The notes beneath the pieces are model-generated. The model saw only the letters and a program-made list of their open reading frames with translations. It had not been told where the DNA came from and made no database searches. A stretch of 64,000 nucleotides of DNA. Source: Streptococcus sp. bf_0095 (lineage in GTDB: Bacteria > Bacillota > Bacilli > Lactobacillales > Streptococcaceae). The stretch lies in contig NZ_RCYU01000002.1 in NCBI RefSeq assembly GCF_004166885.1, positions 546,110 to 610,109 of the forward strand. The letters are read 5' to 3'. Below are positions 15,704-26,686 of the stretch, piece after piece (the first letter of the stretch is position 1; the number at the start of each line of letters is the position of its first letter). A program made the translations under genes and the position numbers.

Positions 15704-17059
15704 TTATTCCTCTATTCTCTTTGATATGCTGGAGAACTTATTATATTCTTTCTGGAAGATTAACTCCACTGTTCCACGCGCTCCTGAACGGTTTTTTTCA
15801 ATGATGACTTCAACCTTGTTATTCGGCAAGCCTTCTTCTTCCTCACCTGCACGTTCATAATAGTCATCACGGTATAGAAAGGCAACAATATCTGCATCCT
15901 GCTCGATGGATCCTGATTCACGGATATCTGATAGAACCGGACGCTTATCTTGTCGTTGTTCAACTCCCCGAGATAGCTGACTAAGGGCAATTACGGGAAC
16001 CTTTAATTCTTTCGCCAAAATTTTTAATTGACGAGAGATTTCTGAGACTTCCTGTTGCCGGTTTTCACGTCCTGTCCCTGTAATCAACTGTAAGTAGTCG
16101 ATAAGGATCAAGCCAAGATTACCTGTTTCTTGTGCTAACTTTCTAGAACGAGACCGAATTTCTGTAATCCGAATACCAGGAGTATCATCTATATAAATGC
16201 TGGCATTGGCTAGATTTCCTTGGGCAATGGCATATTTCCGCCACTCATCATCTGTCAACTGACCGGTACGAATAGAATGAGACTCAATCAAGCCCTCTGC
16301 TGCCAACATCCGGTCCACCAAACTTTCAGCCCCCATTTCCAACGAGAAAATAGCAACTGTTTTATCCAACTTGGTTCCGATATTCTGGGCAATGTTTAGA
16401 GCAAAGGCAGTCTTACCGACCGCTGGACGAGCTGCAAGAATAATCAACTCTTCTTCATGAAGACCTGTTGTCATATGATCAAGATCTCGATAACCTGTTG
16501 CAATCCCCGTAATATCCGTTGTCTGCAATGATCGAGTTTCAAGACTTCCAAAGTTGATATTTAGGATATCCTTGATATTCTTGAAACCACTTCGATTGGC
16601 ATTTTCACTGACATCAATCAGAGCTTTTTCTGCACCTGCAATAATCTCATCCGACGGACTCGCTCCATCATAGGCTTGATTAATGCTCTCCGTTAAACGG
16701 GCAATCAAGCGTCTTAGAACCGCTTTTTCGGAAACAATCTTTGCGTAATATTCCGCATTGGCTGAGGTCGGAACAGAGTTGATAACTTCAGCTAGATAAG
16801 AGAGGCCACCGATATTTTGCAAGTCCCCTTGGCTATCTAAAATATTGCGAACGGTCGTCGCATCAATAGCATCTCCCCTATCTGCAAGGTCAATCATCGC
16901 CTTAAAAATTAACCGATGGGCATATTTAAAGAAATCTGCTGGCTCAATAAACTCACGAACAAAAACCAGTTTTCCCTCATCAATAAAGATGGCTCCTAAG
17001 ACAGATTGCTCTGCTTGGATATCTTGAGGCTGGGTTCTTAATTCTTCTATCTCAGCCAT
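15704..17059 (-). CDS. dnaB: Replicative DNA helicase
   Basis: A 451-residue hexameric helicase that unwinds DNA ahead of the polymerase. The N-terminal domain begins at PQDIQAEQSVLGAIF. The RecA-like C-terminal domain has Walker A ARPAVGKTAFALN, Walker B LILIDYLQLI and the conserved AKELKVPVIALSQLSR and RSGARGTVEL segments. The start is ATG at 17059 with AAAGGA; a TTG two codons earlier is less likely. It follows rplI by 24 bp. No intein or insertion is seen. Confidence 0.97.
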   Translation of the reverse strand: MAEIEELRTQPQDIQAEQSVLGAIFIDEGKLVFVREFIEPADFFKYAHRLIFKAMIDLADRGDAIDATTVRNILDSQGDLQNIGGLSYLAEVINSVPTSANAEYYAKIVSEKAVLRRLIARLTESINQAYDGASPSDEIIAGAEKALIDVSENANRSGFKNIKDILNINFGSLETRSLQTTDITGIATGYRDLDHMTTGLHEEELIILAARPAVGKTAFALNIAQNIGTKLDKTVAIFSLEMGAESLVDRMLAAEGLIESHSIRTGQLTDDEWRKYAIAQGNLANASIYIDDTPGIRITEIRSRSRKLAQETGNLGLILIDYLQLITGTGRENRQQEVSEISRQLKILAKELKVPVIALSQLSRGVEQRQDKRPVLSDIRESGSIEQDADIVAFLYRDDYYERAGEEEEGLPNNKVEVIIEKNRSGARGTVELIFQKEYNKFSSISKRIEE

Positions 17060-17083
17060 AGTCAATCCTTTCTAACGATTTAC

Positions 17084-17536
17084 TTAACCTTCGTTTACCC
17101 GAATTTGGATAATACCTGTAATATCCTGATAAATTTTAACAGGCACATCAATCAAGCCGACAGAGCGAATTGGAGAAGCCACTTGAATGTGACGCTTGTC
17201 GATTTTGATTCCAAATTGTTTTTGTAGTTCTTCTGCAATTTTTTTATTGGTAATCGAACCGAATGTACGTCCATCAGGACCAATTTTTTCTGTAAATTGG
17301 ACAACGGTCGTTTCTTCTGCTAATTTCGCTTGAATGTTTTTCGCTTCTGCGACTAATTCCGCATGGGCTTTTTCTTCAGATTTTTGCTTACCACGAAGCT
17401 CCCCAATCGCTTGGGCGTTAGCTTCTTTGGCTAAATTCTTTTTGATCAAAAAGTTTTGAGCATAACCTGTTGGGACTTCTTTAATTTCCCCTTTTTTTCC
17501 TTTTCCTTTTACATCTGCTAAAAAGATAACTTTCAT
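17084..17536 (-). CDS. rplI: 50S ribosomal protein L9
   Basis: A 150-residue L9, the elongated large-subunit protein at the base of the L1 stalk that restrains frameshifting. The signature [28 protein letters not shown] opens the N-terminal domain. A connecting helix (about 40-75) leads to the C-terminal domain. It overlaps the end of gdpP by 4 bases (ATGA type), indicating coupled translation, and precedes dnaB. Confidence 0.98.
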   Translation of the reverse strand: MKVIFLADVKGKGKKGEIKEVPTGYAQNFLIKKNLAKEANAQAIGELRGKQKSEEKAHAELVAEAKNIQAKLAEETTVVQFTEKIGPDGRTFGSITNKKIAEELQKQFGIKIDKRHIQVASPIRSVGLIDVPVKIYQDITGIIQIRVNEG

Positions 17537-19512
17537 TCTTCTTCCTCCTTATCCTTTTGGACCTCTTCTTGAATACAGTCAATCAATTGGGTACGAACTT
17601 GATCGATGGTTACATCTTCCAATTGAGAAGCCGCCGAATTAAAGTGGCCTCCGCCTCCCATTTGCTCCATAATTTTTTGCACGTTGACTTTGCTTCTGCT
17701 TCGAGCTGAAATGGAAATGCTTCCTTGTTCATTCAGAGCAATGACAAAGGTCGCCTCAATTTTAGACATGGCCAACATACTATCGGCTGCTTTACTAATG
17801 GTAACCGTTCCATAAGGAACATCTGCTGCGCCTGTTGCCACAATAATATGTGGGAAAACTAATTGACCATTTAGGATCAATTCATTAACTTCGCGGTACT
17901 CATCGAAGTTAATAGCTGAAATTTCCTGAATGAGGACACTATCACTACCTCGGCTTCGTAAATAACTAGCTACATCAAATGTACGGCTCGTTACGCGAAC
18001 AGAGAAACTCTTGGTATCCAACATAATTCCAGCCATCAAAACACTGGCTTGAATCTTATTCAAGCGGTTCTTCTTAGAATTCTGGAACTGAAGCAATTCC
18101 GTAACCAACTCACTGGCACTACTTGCGCCACTTTCAATATAAGTGATCATGGCATTTTCAGGGAAATCTTCATCCCGTCTATGGTGGTCAATGACAATGA
18201 CTTGGTGAAACTTCTCATACAAATCATTTGAAAGCGTGAGAGCTGTCTTCGAATGGTCTACCATAATCAAAAGGGATTGATCGGTTACCATCCGTAGAGC
18301 ATCTGAAACCGTTACTAGTTTAGTCGCTCCATCTGATTGAATTTTTTCAACCGCTCGTTTGATATCCTGAGCCATAGACCTATCATCATAAACAGCATAA
18401 GAGCGTTCGTTGATATTGTTTGCAAATAATTGCATCCCAATCGATGCCCCCAAAGCATCCATGTCTAATTTTTTGTGGCCAACAACAAATACCTGATCAA
18501 CCGATTTAAATTTTTCAGAAATAGCTGTCATCATCGCACGAGTACGTGTACGGGTGCGCTTGATAGAAGAAGCTGTCCCCCCTCCAAAGAAAATAGGATC
18601 CTTACCTTCTTCTTTTTCTTTTACAACCGCTTGGTCACCCCCTCGAACCTCAGCTAAGTTTAGATTCGATAAAGCAACTCTACCAATTTCATCATGATTG
18701 CCATCTCCGTATGAGAATCCCATACTTACCGTAATGGGTAATTCACGATTTTTCGCTTCCTCACGGAATTGGTCAATAATAGAAAATTTGGATTCGATTA
18801 ATTGTTCAAGAACGGTATAGTCGGTAAAAAGATAAAAGCGATCCATCCCGACTCTTCGGTAAAACATATGGTATTTTTCCGAAAATTCTTCAACAAAGTT
18901 TGCAATAAAACCATTGATACTACTGATATCTGAATCAGACACAACATCTTCTAAATCATCATAGTTGTCTACGGACATAATCCCGATGACCGGCCTAGTC
19001 GTTACAAGACCGACGTTGGCCTCATACTCACTAGACGCATCAAAAAAATAAACGACACTGGCCTGGGAATCTAGATAAACAGAATATTTCTTATCTCCAA
19101 TGGTTGCATAATGGCCTTTCCCTTCAAAAGGAATCGCCAACACTTGTTGCAGGTATTCCACATCGAATTGCCCATCCTCAGTAGAGAAAATCAACTCCGC
19201 ATAAGGATTGAACCACTCAACTTCATTGGTTTCACCGTTTACCTTGATTACACCAACTGGCATTTTATCCAGTAGCGAGGCCAACCCATTTTCAGCCTGA
19301 TGATTGACATATTGAATTTGTTCTAGCTCATCCAATTCTACTTGCTTTAATTGATGAAGAAAGAGATAGATGACACCGGAAAGAATCAACAGAATCACAA
19401 ATAAATTTGCAATTGTACCACCCAATAATCTGGAACTAATGGCTAATACAATAAATGCTAACAAACCTACCATACAATAATGGATAGGCGTCATACGAAA
19501 TTTTTTCATCAT
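17533..19512 (-). CDS. gdpP: Cyclic-di-AMP phosphodiesterase GdpP
   Basis: A 659-residue membrane enzyme degrading the second messenger c-di-AMP, which controls osmolyte uptake, wall stress and beta-lactam tolerance. Two membrane helices (about 10-50) come first. A PAS-like region (about 75-150), a degenerate GGDEF domain (about 165-295) and a DHH/DHHA1 phosphodiesterase follow, with DHHRRDEDF near residue 412 and [11 protein letters not shown] near the C terminus. The transcript -10 (TGGTATAAT) lies 12-20 bases before ATG 19512, so the in-frame start at 19545 is upstream of the likely promoter and was rejected. AGAGG serves as the ribosome site. Confidence 0.94.
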   Translation of the reverse strand: MMKKFRMTPIHYCMVGLLAFIVLAISSRLLGGTIANLFVILLILSGVIYLFLHQLKQVELDELEQIQYVNHQAENGLASLLDKMPVGVIKVNGETNEVEWFNPYAELIFSTEDGQFDVEYLQQVLAIPFEGKGHYATIGDKKYSVYLDSQASVVYFFDASSEYEANVGLVTTRPVIGIMSVDNYDDLEDVVSDSDISSINGFIANFVEEFSEKYHMFYRRVGMDRFYLFTDYTVLEQLIESKFSIIDQFREEAKNRELPITVSMGFSYGDGNHDEIGRVALSNLNLAEVRGGDQAVVKEKEEGKDPIFFGGGTASSIKRTRTRTRAMMTAISEKFKSVDQVFVVGHKKLDMDALGASIGMQLFANNINERSYAVYDDRSMAQDIKRAVEKIQSDGATKLVTVSDALRMVTDQSLLIMVDHSKTALTLSNDLYEKFHQVIVIDHHRRDEDFPENAMITYIESGASSASELVTELLQFQNSKKNRLNKIQASVLMAGIMLDTKSFSVRVTSRTFDVASYLRSRGSDSVLIQEISAINFDEYREVNELILNGQLVFPHIIVATGAADVPYGTVTISKAADSMLAMSKIEATFVIALNEQGSISISARSRSKVNVQKIMEQMGGGGHFNSAASQLEDVTIDQVRTQLIDCIQEEVQKDKEEEE

Positions 19513-19563
19513 AAACCTCTGTTGGGTCATTATACCATAAAACATAAGAAAAAGCGAGGCCCG

Positions 19564-19660
19564 TCAAGCCTTTCCACCAAAGAAAAAGCTGACAGCGATC
19601 AAGGTCCGGTCGCTCATTTGTCAAACGGTGTAAAGCATATTTACACTATTGTAAATATAC
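19564..19660 (-). promoter_or_regulatory. Inverted-repeat cluster upstream of gdpP
   Basis: GTGTAAA-N5-TTTACAC (19628-19646) overlaps ATATTTACA-N4-TGTAAATAT (19637-19658), so GTAAA/TTTAC half-sites alternate three times. A GC-rich stretch at 19564-19617 contains an 18-codon frame (MSDRTLIAVSFFFGGKA) without a ribosome site. Function unknown. Confidence 0.35.
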
Positions 19661-19674
19661 AGTAAAACGAGAAA

Positions 19675-19699
19675 AGAAGTAGCTATTTGGCTACCTCTT
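19675..19699 (-). terminator. mnmG terminator
   Basis: Minus-strand stem GAGGTAGC / GCTACTTC (one G-U), loop CAAATA, then TTTTC, just past the mnmG stop. Confidence 0.65.
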
Positions 19700-19722
19700 C
19701 CACATATTTACATCCTAATAAG

Positions 19723-21636
19723 TTAGGATTCTTTTTCTTGATTCTTAGAAATGCTCCGACTCTTGCCTTCAAGATAAACCATCAAGATAGAAATGTCGGC
19801 TGGGTTGACACCTGAAATCCGACTAGCTTGACCAATGGTCTCTGGATTAATCAGTTTGAACTTTTGACGAGCTTCTGTTGCGATGGAGTCAATATCATCC
19901 CAGTCAATATTGGCAGGAATTCGTTTTTCTTCCATTCGCTTCATTTTTTCAACCTGATCTAAAGCTTTTGAGATATAACCCTCGTACTTAATTTCAGTTT
20001 CGATCAACTCGATAATCTTATCATCTAGCTCCTCAGCAGCTGGTCCGATAAAGTTGACAACATCTTGATAAGATACTTCTGGTCTTCTCAAGAATTCTTT
20101 GGCTGTGACAGCATCTGTCAATGGTTTAAAGCCTAGCGCTGCCACCTTCTCGTTCGTTTCCTTTACAGGTTTTAGCTTGATACTGTCAAGGCGCTTCATT
20201 TCATTTTCAAACTGATACTTCTTGGTTTCAAAACGTACCCAACGTTCGTCATCAACTAGACCAACCTCGCGACCGATTTCTGTTAAGCGCATATCTGCAT
20301 TATCATGACGAAGAATCAAACGATACTCAGCACGACTGGTTAACAGTCGATAGGGCTCAACTGTTCCTTTGGTCACCAAGTCATCGATCATGACCCCAAT
20401 ATAGCCATCACTTCGTTTCAAGATGAGCTCTGGTTTTCCTTGGATTTTCAGCGCAGCATTAATCCCTGCTACAATTCCTTGGCCAGCAGCTTCCTCGTAG
20501 CCAGATGTTCCATTAGTTTGGCCCGCTGTAAAGAGACCTGATATTTTCTTTGTTTCTAAAGTTGCTCGTAACTGATGTGGAAGAACCATATCGTACTCAA
20601 TTGCATAACCGGTACGCATCATCTCAGCATTTTCTAGCCCCTTAATTGAATGAACTAGTTCTCTTTGCACGTCTTCTGGTAAACTGGTTGACAAGCCTTG
20701 GACATATACTTCTTCTGTATTGCGTCCTTCTGGTTCTAGGAAAAGTTGGTGACGTTCCTTGTCAGCAAAGCGAACAATCTTATCTTCAATAGATGGACAA
20801 TAACGAGGACCAACACCCTTTACAACACCTGTAAACATAGGGGCCCGGTGTAAATTGCTGTTGATAATCTCATGGCTTTGACTATTGGTATAGGTGAGCC
20901 AACAAGGGATTTGATCCTTTAAATAATCCTCGTCACGCGAATTGTAAGAAAAGTGATTTGGATTTTCATCACCAGGTTGAATTTCCGTTTCTTCATAATT
21001 GATTGACGATGCCTTGACACGAGGAGGCGTTCCTGTTTTGAAACGACCAATTTCAAGTCCTAGGTCTCTTAAATTATCAGCCAGTTTAATCGAAGCAAGG
21101 CTGTGATTTGGTCCTGACGAATACTTGAGATCCCCGATAATAATTTCTCCTCTGAGAGCTGTCCCTGTCGTGACAATAACAGCCTTGGCTCCATAGGCTT
21201 GATGAGTCGCTGTTACAACTCCTCTGACCTTCCCGTCTTCGACGATGATCTCATCAATAACTGATTGGCGAAGAGTCAGATTTTCTTGGTTCTCAACCGT
21301 CTTACGCATTTCCTTAGAATAAAGTTCCTTATCCGCTTGGGCACGAAGCGCACGGACTGCTGGACCCTTTCCTGTATTCAACATCTTCATTTGAATGTAG
21401 GACTTGTCAATATTCTTGGCCATCTCTCCACCGAGGGCATCTACCTCACGGACCACAATCCCTTTTGCAGAACCACCAATCGAAGGATTACAAGGCAAAA
21501 ACGCCAACATTTCTATATTGATGGTTGCAAGTAGAACTTTACAACCCATCCGGCTCGCAGCAAGTGAGGCTTCTACACCCGCATGTCCTGCTCCGATTAC
21601 AATAATATCGTATTCTTCTATAAAATTATAAGTCAT
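19723..21636 (-). CDS. mnmG: tRNA uridine 34 carboxymethylaminomethyl enzyme, FAD subunit
   Basis: A 637-residue MnmG (GidA). With MnmE it builds the cmnm5 group on the wobble uridine of several tRNAs using methylene-THF and FAD. The dinucleotide-binding motif [10 protein letters not shown] is near residue 15, the conserved CNPSIGG sequence near residue 48, and [15 protein letters not shown] near 370. The C-terminal helical MnmE-binding domain is complete. The start is ATG 21636 with GGAGAAAAG; upstream extensions lack a site. It lies 9 bp after the Nudix gene and two genes downstream of mnmA, so tRNA wobble-uridine modification genes cluster here. Confidence 0.97.
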   Translation of the reverse strand: MTYNFIEEYDIIVIGAGHAGVEASLAASRMGCKVLLATINIEMLAFLPCNPSIGGSAKGIVVREVDALGGEMAKNIDKSYIQMKMLNTGKGPAVRALRAQADKELYSKEMRKTVENQENLTLRQSVIDEIIVEDGKVRGVVTATHQAYGAKAVIVTTGTALRGEIIIGDLKYSSGPNHSLASIKLADNLRDLGLEIGRFKTGTPPRVKASSINYEETEIQPGDENPNHFSYNSRDEDYLKDQIPCWLTYTNSQSHEIINSNLHRAPMFTGVVKGVGPRYCPSIEDKIVRFADKERHQLFLEPEGRNTEEVYVQGLSTSLPEDVQRELVHSIKGLENAEMMRTGYAIEYDMVLPHQLRATLETKKISGLFTAGQTNGTSGYEEAAGQGIVAGINAALKIQGKPELILKRSDGYIGVMIDDLVTKGTVEPYRLLTSRAEYRLILRHDNADMRLTEIGREVGLVDDERWVRFETKKYQFENEMKRLDSIKLKPVKETNEKVAALGFKPLTDAVTAKEFLRRPEVSYQDVVNFIGPAAEELDDKIIELIETEIKYEGYISKALDQVEKMKRMEEKRIPANIDWDDIDSIATEARQKFKLINPETIGQASRISGVNPADISILMVYLEGKSRSISKNQEKES

Positions 21637-21644
21637 CTTTTCTC

Positions 21645-22100
21645 CTATTTCTCCAGCTGTATGTGTTGTAATTGTCCGTTCCAATCTGGTAAGGCCGTTT
21701 TTAAAAATGCCGGCTTCAGGTCAACAGTAGATAAGGCCTCTATAGCAAGCCACCGGCAAGGTAAGGACTTTGTATCTTCCTGCATGGTTAAAGGGGCATC
21801 TTCCAGCAAGTCCACCAAATAATGAAATTCAATATTATGGTAGTGGATTCCAGCTTGATTAAAGCGATTTTCAACAATGAAAGCTAGCTGACCAGCTCTA
21901 GAAGCAACGCCAAGTTCTTCTTTGACTTCCCGAACCACAGCATCTTCTGTAGCTTCATTCACTTGAAGAGCGCCACCGATTGTATAGAAACCATCCTTGT
22001 CTTCTATAACTAACAATCGACCATTTTCTACAATTAAAGCAGTTGCTCTCACACCAAAAACCGTCTGATTCAACTTGGTCCGAAAATCCTGTTCTTGCAT
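21645..22100 (-). CDS. Nudix hydrolase
   Basis: A 151-residue Nudix-fold hydrolase of unknown nucleotide specificity. The Nudix box is complete: G, 5 residues, E, 7 residues, REVKEELGV (about residues 35-58). The start at 22100 follows AAAGGAAGTAAC; the in-frame extension to 22172 has no such site. It lies between mnmA and mnmG and is 9 bp ahead of mnmG, probably cotranscribed. Substrates in this family include ADP-ribose and modified NTPs; nothing here decides between them. Confidence 0.88.
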   Translation of the reverse strand: MQEQDFRTKLNQTVFGVRATALIVENGRLLVIEDKDGFYTIGGALQVNEATEDAVVREVKEELGVASRAGQLAFIVENRFNQAGIHYHNIEFHYLVDLLEDAPLTMQEDTKSLPCRWLAIEALSTVDLKPAFLKTALPDWNGQLQHIQLEK

Positions 22101-22237
22101 GTTACTTCCTTTCGAAACGACACAAAAATAGTCAAAACTCTGAGAAGTGCAGGACAAAAAAGCCTGCAACATCCATGAGCTTTGACCATCATTTCTATTG
22201 CTTTTCTTATTGTAGCAAATTGAGAAAATTTGTCAAT

Positions 22238-23383
<1,146 letters not shown>

Positions 23384-23385
23384 TC

Positions 23386-23426
23386 ACGATTGAAGGTCGT
23401 GGTTTGCTTCAACGATTGAAGGTCGT
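23386..23426. repeat. Two 15-bp direct repeats with internal dyad, upstream of mnmA
   Basis: ACGATTGAAGGTCGT occurs at 23386-23400 and 23412-23426, spaced 26 bp start to start. Each copy has ACGA / TCGT ends. They lie 27-67 bp ahead of the mnmA start, within its probable leader or promoter. Confidence 0.6.
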
Positions 23427-23561
23427 TTTGAGCATTATCAATTGTAACACGCTTTATAGTAGAAAACAAGCATCTTGCCATTCTTCTTATTTACTATTTT
23501 ATCTACGTTTACAGCTCTGTAAATCAAAAAAAAGTCCAATTGCTGAACTCTTTCATGTACT

Positions 23562-24104
23562 TTAATACCAACCATTGGTCAACCAGAAGTTTTTAGCTGC
23601 AGACCATGATCCATAGCGGTTAACGACATATTGATTGGCTACTTTCTCCTGATTTTCAGGTGATAAATCTCCATTTAAATACGTGATTGTTAACTGATAT
23701 CGACCATAATATTGGCCATTTTGTGCTGTATAACTGCCGCTTGATTCTTTCTGAGCAATCCATTCTTTAGCCGCAGCATCCTCTGCACTCAAGCCATTTG
23801 ATGCAGAACCCGTCGTTGTTGCTTGTGTAGTGTCAACTTTACTGGTGGTAGCTTGCTCAGTTGTCTGTTTAGTTGAGCTAGTTTCTTCAATCTCAAGAAC
23901 TTGTCCAACTGTAATGAGATTTACATTGCTAATCTTATTTTTCTTAGCAATTTCATCAACAGTGGTGTTCTTTTCCTTAGCGATAGCAGATAAGGTATCC
24001 CCTGACTTTACAGTGTAAGATTCTGCACTGGCGAGGACAGGAATAAACATTCCTGATAATAAGCTAAGTTCGATAACACGTTTTACAAACATTTTTTTAT
24101 TCAT
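23562..24104 (-). CDS. LysM-domain wall protein, transglycosylase-like C terminus
   Basis: A 180-residue exported protein: signal peptide ending near ASAES (about residue 28), one LysM peptidoglycan-binding domain (about 28-73; YTVKSGDTLSAIAKEKNTTVDEI), and a Thr/Ser-rich linker. A C-terminal domain (about 110-180) reads WIAQKESSGSYTAQNGQYYGRYQL to FWLTNGWY, the aggregation-promoting-factor/lysozyme-like type. The glutamate in QKESSG is the probable catalytic acid. It resembles the second LysM gene at 26685 in architecture and promoter end (TGTAAGATAG before both starts). Wall remodelling is likely. Confidence 0.82.
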   Translation of the reverse strand: MNKKMFVKRVIELSLLSGMFIPVLASAESYTVKSGDTLSAIAKEKNTTVDEIAKKNKISNVNLITVGQVLEIEETSSTKQTTEQATTSKVDTTQATTTGSASNGLSAEDAAAKEWIAQKESSGSYTAQNGQYYGRYQLTITYLNGDLSPENQEKVANQYVVNRYGSWSAAKNFWLTNGWY

Positions 24105-24230
24105 GGTTTTACACTCCTTTTCTGTATGCTCTCTATCTTACAGAAGAAATGTTTCGGAAATTTTATGAAATCACGTCAAATGTTTCAACAATGTGTTAGC
24201 GAGAATAAATAACACCTCAAATAAAATGGT

Positions 24231-24247
24231 TTTAAGTATCTTTTAAG
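24231..24247 (+). promoter_or_regulatory. Exact CiaR-type repeat TTTAAG-N5-TTTAAG
   Basis: TTTAAG at 24231-24236 and 24242-24247 with a 5-bp gap match the pneumococcal CiaR consensus exactly. The site lies between divergent lysM and sdaAB genes. The nearest sdaAB -10 (TGTTATAAT, 24299-24304) is 51 bp away, farther than the 10 bp seen at htrA, so its target is unclear. Confidence 0.5.
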
Positions 24248-24298
24248 TTTAAAACAAAATTTCCCTCTCAAATAGGAGAAAACAAGACCTAGATTTGT

Positions 24299-24304
24299 TA
24301 TAAT
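24299..24304 (+). promoter_or_regulatory. Extended -10 promoter of sdaAB operon
   Basis: TGTTATAAT, an extended -10 element, 31 bp before the sdaAB start; no good -35 was seen. Confidence 0.5.
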
Positions 24305-24334
24305 GAAAGAAAAGAAACCCTAAGGAGCAGACTG

Positions 24335-25006
24335 ATGAATTCGCTTAAATTCCAATCCGTATTTGATATTATTGGACCAGTTATGATTGGACCTTCTAGT
24401 AGCCATACTGCTGGAGCCGTTCGTATTGGAAAAATTGTCTCTTCTATTTTTGGAGAGGATCCGACAGAAGTTGAATTTCAGTTGTTTAATTCCTTTGCCA
24501 AAACCTATCGCGGTCACGGAACAGATTTGGCCCTTGTAGCTGGTATTTTAGGCATGGACACAGATGATCCAAGAATTCCCAATAGTCTTGAAATTGCACA
24601 TGAAAGAGGAATTCGAATCGTTTGGTCTATTCAAAAGGAGAGTAATGCTCCTCATCCAAATACGACGACCATCACGGTAAAAAATGAGCATAAAACTATC
24701 TCCGTCACAGGAATTTCTATTGGTGGGGGGAATATTCAGGTAACTGAGTTAAATGGCTTCGCAATTTCACTGAACATGAACACCCCAACTATTATTATCG
24801 TTCACCAAGACGTTCCTGGGATGATTGCCCATGTTACAGAAGCCCTTTCCCGCTATGATATCAATATCGCCCAAATGAACGTAACCCGCGAAAAAGCTGG
24901 TGAAAAGGCTATTATGATCATTGAAGTAGATTCTCGAAATTGTGACGAAGCGATTGAATTAATCCGTCAAATTCCCCATTTACACAATGTGAATTTCTTT
25001 CAATAA
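24335..25006 (+). CDS. sdaAB: L-serine dehydratase, beta subunit
   Basis: A 223-residue beta chain of the iron-sulfur serine dehydratase, which converts L-serine to pyruvate and ammonia. The N-terminal part has the GPSSSHTAGAVRIG motif (about residues 16-30), and an ACT domain occupies about 148-220 (IIIVHQDVPGMIAHVTEAL). ATG at 24335 follows AAGGAG. It is 9 bp ahead of sdaAA; the two subunits form one enzyme. Confidence 0.95.
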   Translation: MNSLKFQSVFDIIGPVMIGPSSSHTAGAVRIGKIVSSIFGEDPTEVEFQLFNSFAKTYRGHGTDLALVAGILGMDTDDPRIPNSLEIAHERGIRIVWSIQKESNAPHPNTTTITVKNEHKTISVTGISIGGGNIQVTELNGFAISLNMNTPTIIIVHQDVPGMIAHVTEALSRYDINIAQMNVTREKAGEKAIMIIEVDSRNCDEAIELIRQIPHLHNVNFFQ

Positions 25007-25015
25007 GGAGACCCC

Positions 25016-25888
25016 ATGTTTTATTCAATTACAGAACTAGTTGAGCAAGCGACCCTCCACTATGAAGGAAATGTCGCAGAATTAATGATTGCTACCGAGT
25101 TTGAACTAACTGGCCGTGAGCGAGAAGAAGTTCTGACTCTTATGACACGTAATCTTGAGGTGATGAAAGAATCTGTCCACTTAGGCCTCAATGATCAGCT
25201 TTCTCGAAGTGGCTTGACAGGAGGAGATGCTGCAAAACTAGATCGCTATATTCAATCTGGAAAAGCCCTCTCTGACTATACTGTCCTAACTGCAGCCAAA
25301 AATGCTATCGCTGTCAACGAACACAATGCAAAAATGGGCTTGGTCTGTGCTACTCCAACAGCCGGATCGGCCGGTTGTTTACCCGCTGTTCTCACTTCAG
25401 CGATTGAGAAACTCCATTTAGATGAACACCAACAATTGGAATTCTTATTAGCGGCTGGAGCCTTTGGTCTGGTTATTGCCAACAATGCATCGATTTCTGG
25501 AGCCGAGGGAGGTTGTCAAGCAGAGGTTGGGTCAGCATCTGCTATGAGCGCAGCAGCTTTAACGCTAGCAGCGGGAGGAAGTCCCTACCAAGCTAGCCAG
25601 GCTATTTGTTTCGTCATTAAAAATATGCTAGGCCTGATTTGTGATCCTGTTGCAGGACTAGTTGAGGTTCCTTGTGTCAAACGAAACGCTATGGGAGCGA
25701 GTTATGCATATATTGCGGCAGATATGGCCCTGGCAGGAATTGAATCCAAAATACCTGTTGATGAAGTCATCGATGCTATGTATCAGGTCGGATCAAGTCT
25801 ACCAACTGCCTTTAGAGAAACTGCTGAAGGTGGTCTGGCAACTACTCCAACTGGGAAACGACTACAACAAGAAATTTTCGGAGAGTAA
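25016..25888 (+). CDS. sdaAA: L-serine dehydratase, iron-sulfur alpha subunit
   Basis: A 290-residue catalytic chain carrying the oxygen-sensitive 4Fe-4S cluster. Conserved cysteine-bearing motifs are CATPTAGSAGCLPAV (about 111), GGCQAEVGSASAMS (about 166) and CDPVAGLVEVPCVKRN (about 212). AAGGAG precedes the start. It is cotranscribed with sdaAB, and the HAD phosphatase follows after 3 bp. It links serine catabolism to pyruvate supply. Confidence 0.96.
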   Translation: MFYSITELVEQATLHYEGNVAELMIATEFELTGREREEVLTLMTRNLEVMKESVHLGLNDQLSRSGLTGGDAAKLDRYIQSGKALSDYTVLTAAKNAIAVNEHNAKMGLVCATPTAGSAGCLPAVLTSAIEKLHLDEHQQLEFLLAAGAFGLVIANNASISGAEGGCQAEVGSASAMSAAALTLAAGGSPYQASQAICFVIKNMLGLICDPVAGLVEVPCVKRNAMGASYAYIAADMALAGIESKIPVDEVIDAMYQVGSSLPTAFRETAEGGLATTPTGKRLQQEIFGE

Positions 25889-25891
25889 TCT

Positions 25892-26518
25892 ATGAAGTAT
25901 ATATTTTTCGACTTGGATGGGACCTTAGTCGATAGTTCCGAAGGTATCGAGACCACCTTTCTACACACTTTTAACCTGCTGGGGGTTCCTGCACCTGATA
26001 AAGAGACTATTCGAACCTTTATGGGCCCTCCACTCGAGGTTACATTTACAAACCATGTTCCAAAAGAACTTGTTACAAAAGCTGTAGAAATCTATCGCAC
26101 CTATTACAAAGAAACCGGCCAACAGCAAACCTACCTCTACCCAGGTATCAAAGAACTCCTTCATCAATTAAAGGAATTGGGTTTCCACTTATTCATCACC
26201 ACCTCTAAAAATCAGGAAGTGAGTCTTGAAATAGCCCATTTACTAGGAATTAGTGATTACTTTGAAGGGATTTATGGTTCTATCCCTGGATCCATGCACA
26301 AAGCTGATATCATTCAGCGTGTACTGTTGGATCATGAAATTCCAAAAGATGAGGCTTGTATCGTTGGGGATACTAAATTTGATATCATTGGAGGAAAAAC
26401 CATTGGCATTCATACAATTGCAGTCAGTTGGGGTTTTGCTCCTCTAAATCAATTAAAAGAGGAAAGTCCTGATACCATCATAGATTCTCCCCTAGATTTA
26501 CTCACTCATTTAAGTTGA
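25892..26518 (+). CDS. HAD-superfamily phosphatase (phosphoglycolate phosphatase-like)
   Basis: A 208-residue Gph/PGP-type HAD hydrolase. Motif I is FFDLDGTLVDSSEGI (nucleophile Asp8), motif II is FITTSKN (about 111), and motif III/IV are IPKDEACIVGDTKFDI (about 150-165). A helical cap lies at about 18-85. The specificity for a particular sugar or glycol phosphate cannot be read from sequence. It is the third gene of the sdaAB-sdaAA unit and ends at a strong terminator. Confidence 0.85.
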   Translation: MKYIFFDLDGTLVDSSEGIETTFLHTFNLLGVPAPDKETIRTFMGPPLEVTFTNHVPKELVTKAVEIYRTYYKETGQQQTYLYPGIKELLHQLKELGFHLFITTSKNQEVSLEIAHLLGISDYFEGIYGSIPGSMHKADIIQRVLLDHEIPKDEACIVGDTKFDIIGGKTIGIHTIAVSWGFAPLNQLKEESPDTIIDSPLDLLTHLS

Positions 26519-26520
26519 TA

Positions 26521-26555
26521 AAAGAGGTTTACAAAATTGTAAACCTCTTTTTTGT
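26521..26555 (+). terminator. sdaA operon terminator
   Basis: Stem AAAGAGGTTTAC / GTAAACCTCTTT, 6-base loop, T-run, immediately after the HAD gene stop. Confidence 0.88.
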
Positions 26556-26660
26556 ATAAAATCACGCTTGGGTAAGACTACACATCGGTCATCAAGGTTG
26601 ACGAATACTATCGTACCTCTTTACAACTCTTTCCCGCACTTGTCAAGATAAGAAACAAAA

Positions 26661-26686
26661 TAAAAAGAGGGTTCCCCCTCTTTTTT
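26661..26686 (-). terminator. Terminator overlapping the stop of the second LysM gene
   Basis: Minus-strand stem AAAGAGGG / CCCTCTTT with a T-rich tail; it begins at the stop codon itself. Confidence 0.8.

Noticed and set aside
19676..19699. CCAAATAGC-like sequence near mnmG as another ComE site
   Set aside because: Only a single copy is present, and it is part of the mnmG terminator hairpin; no second repeat at 21 bp.
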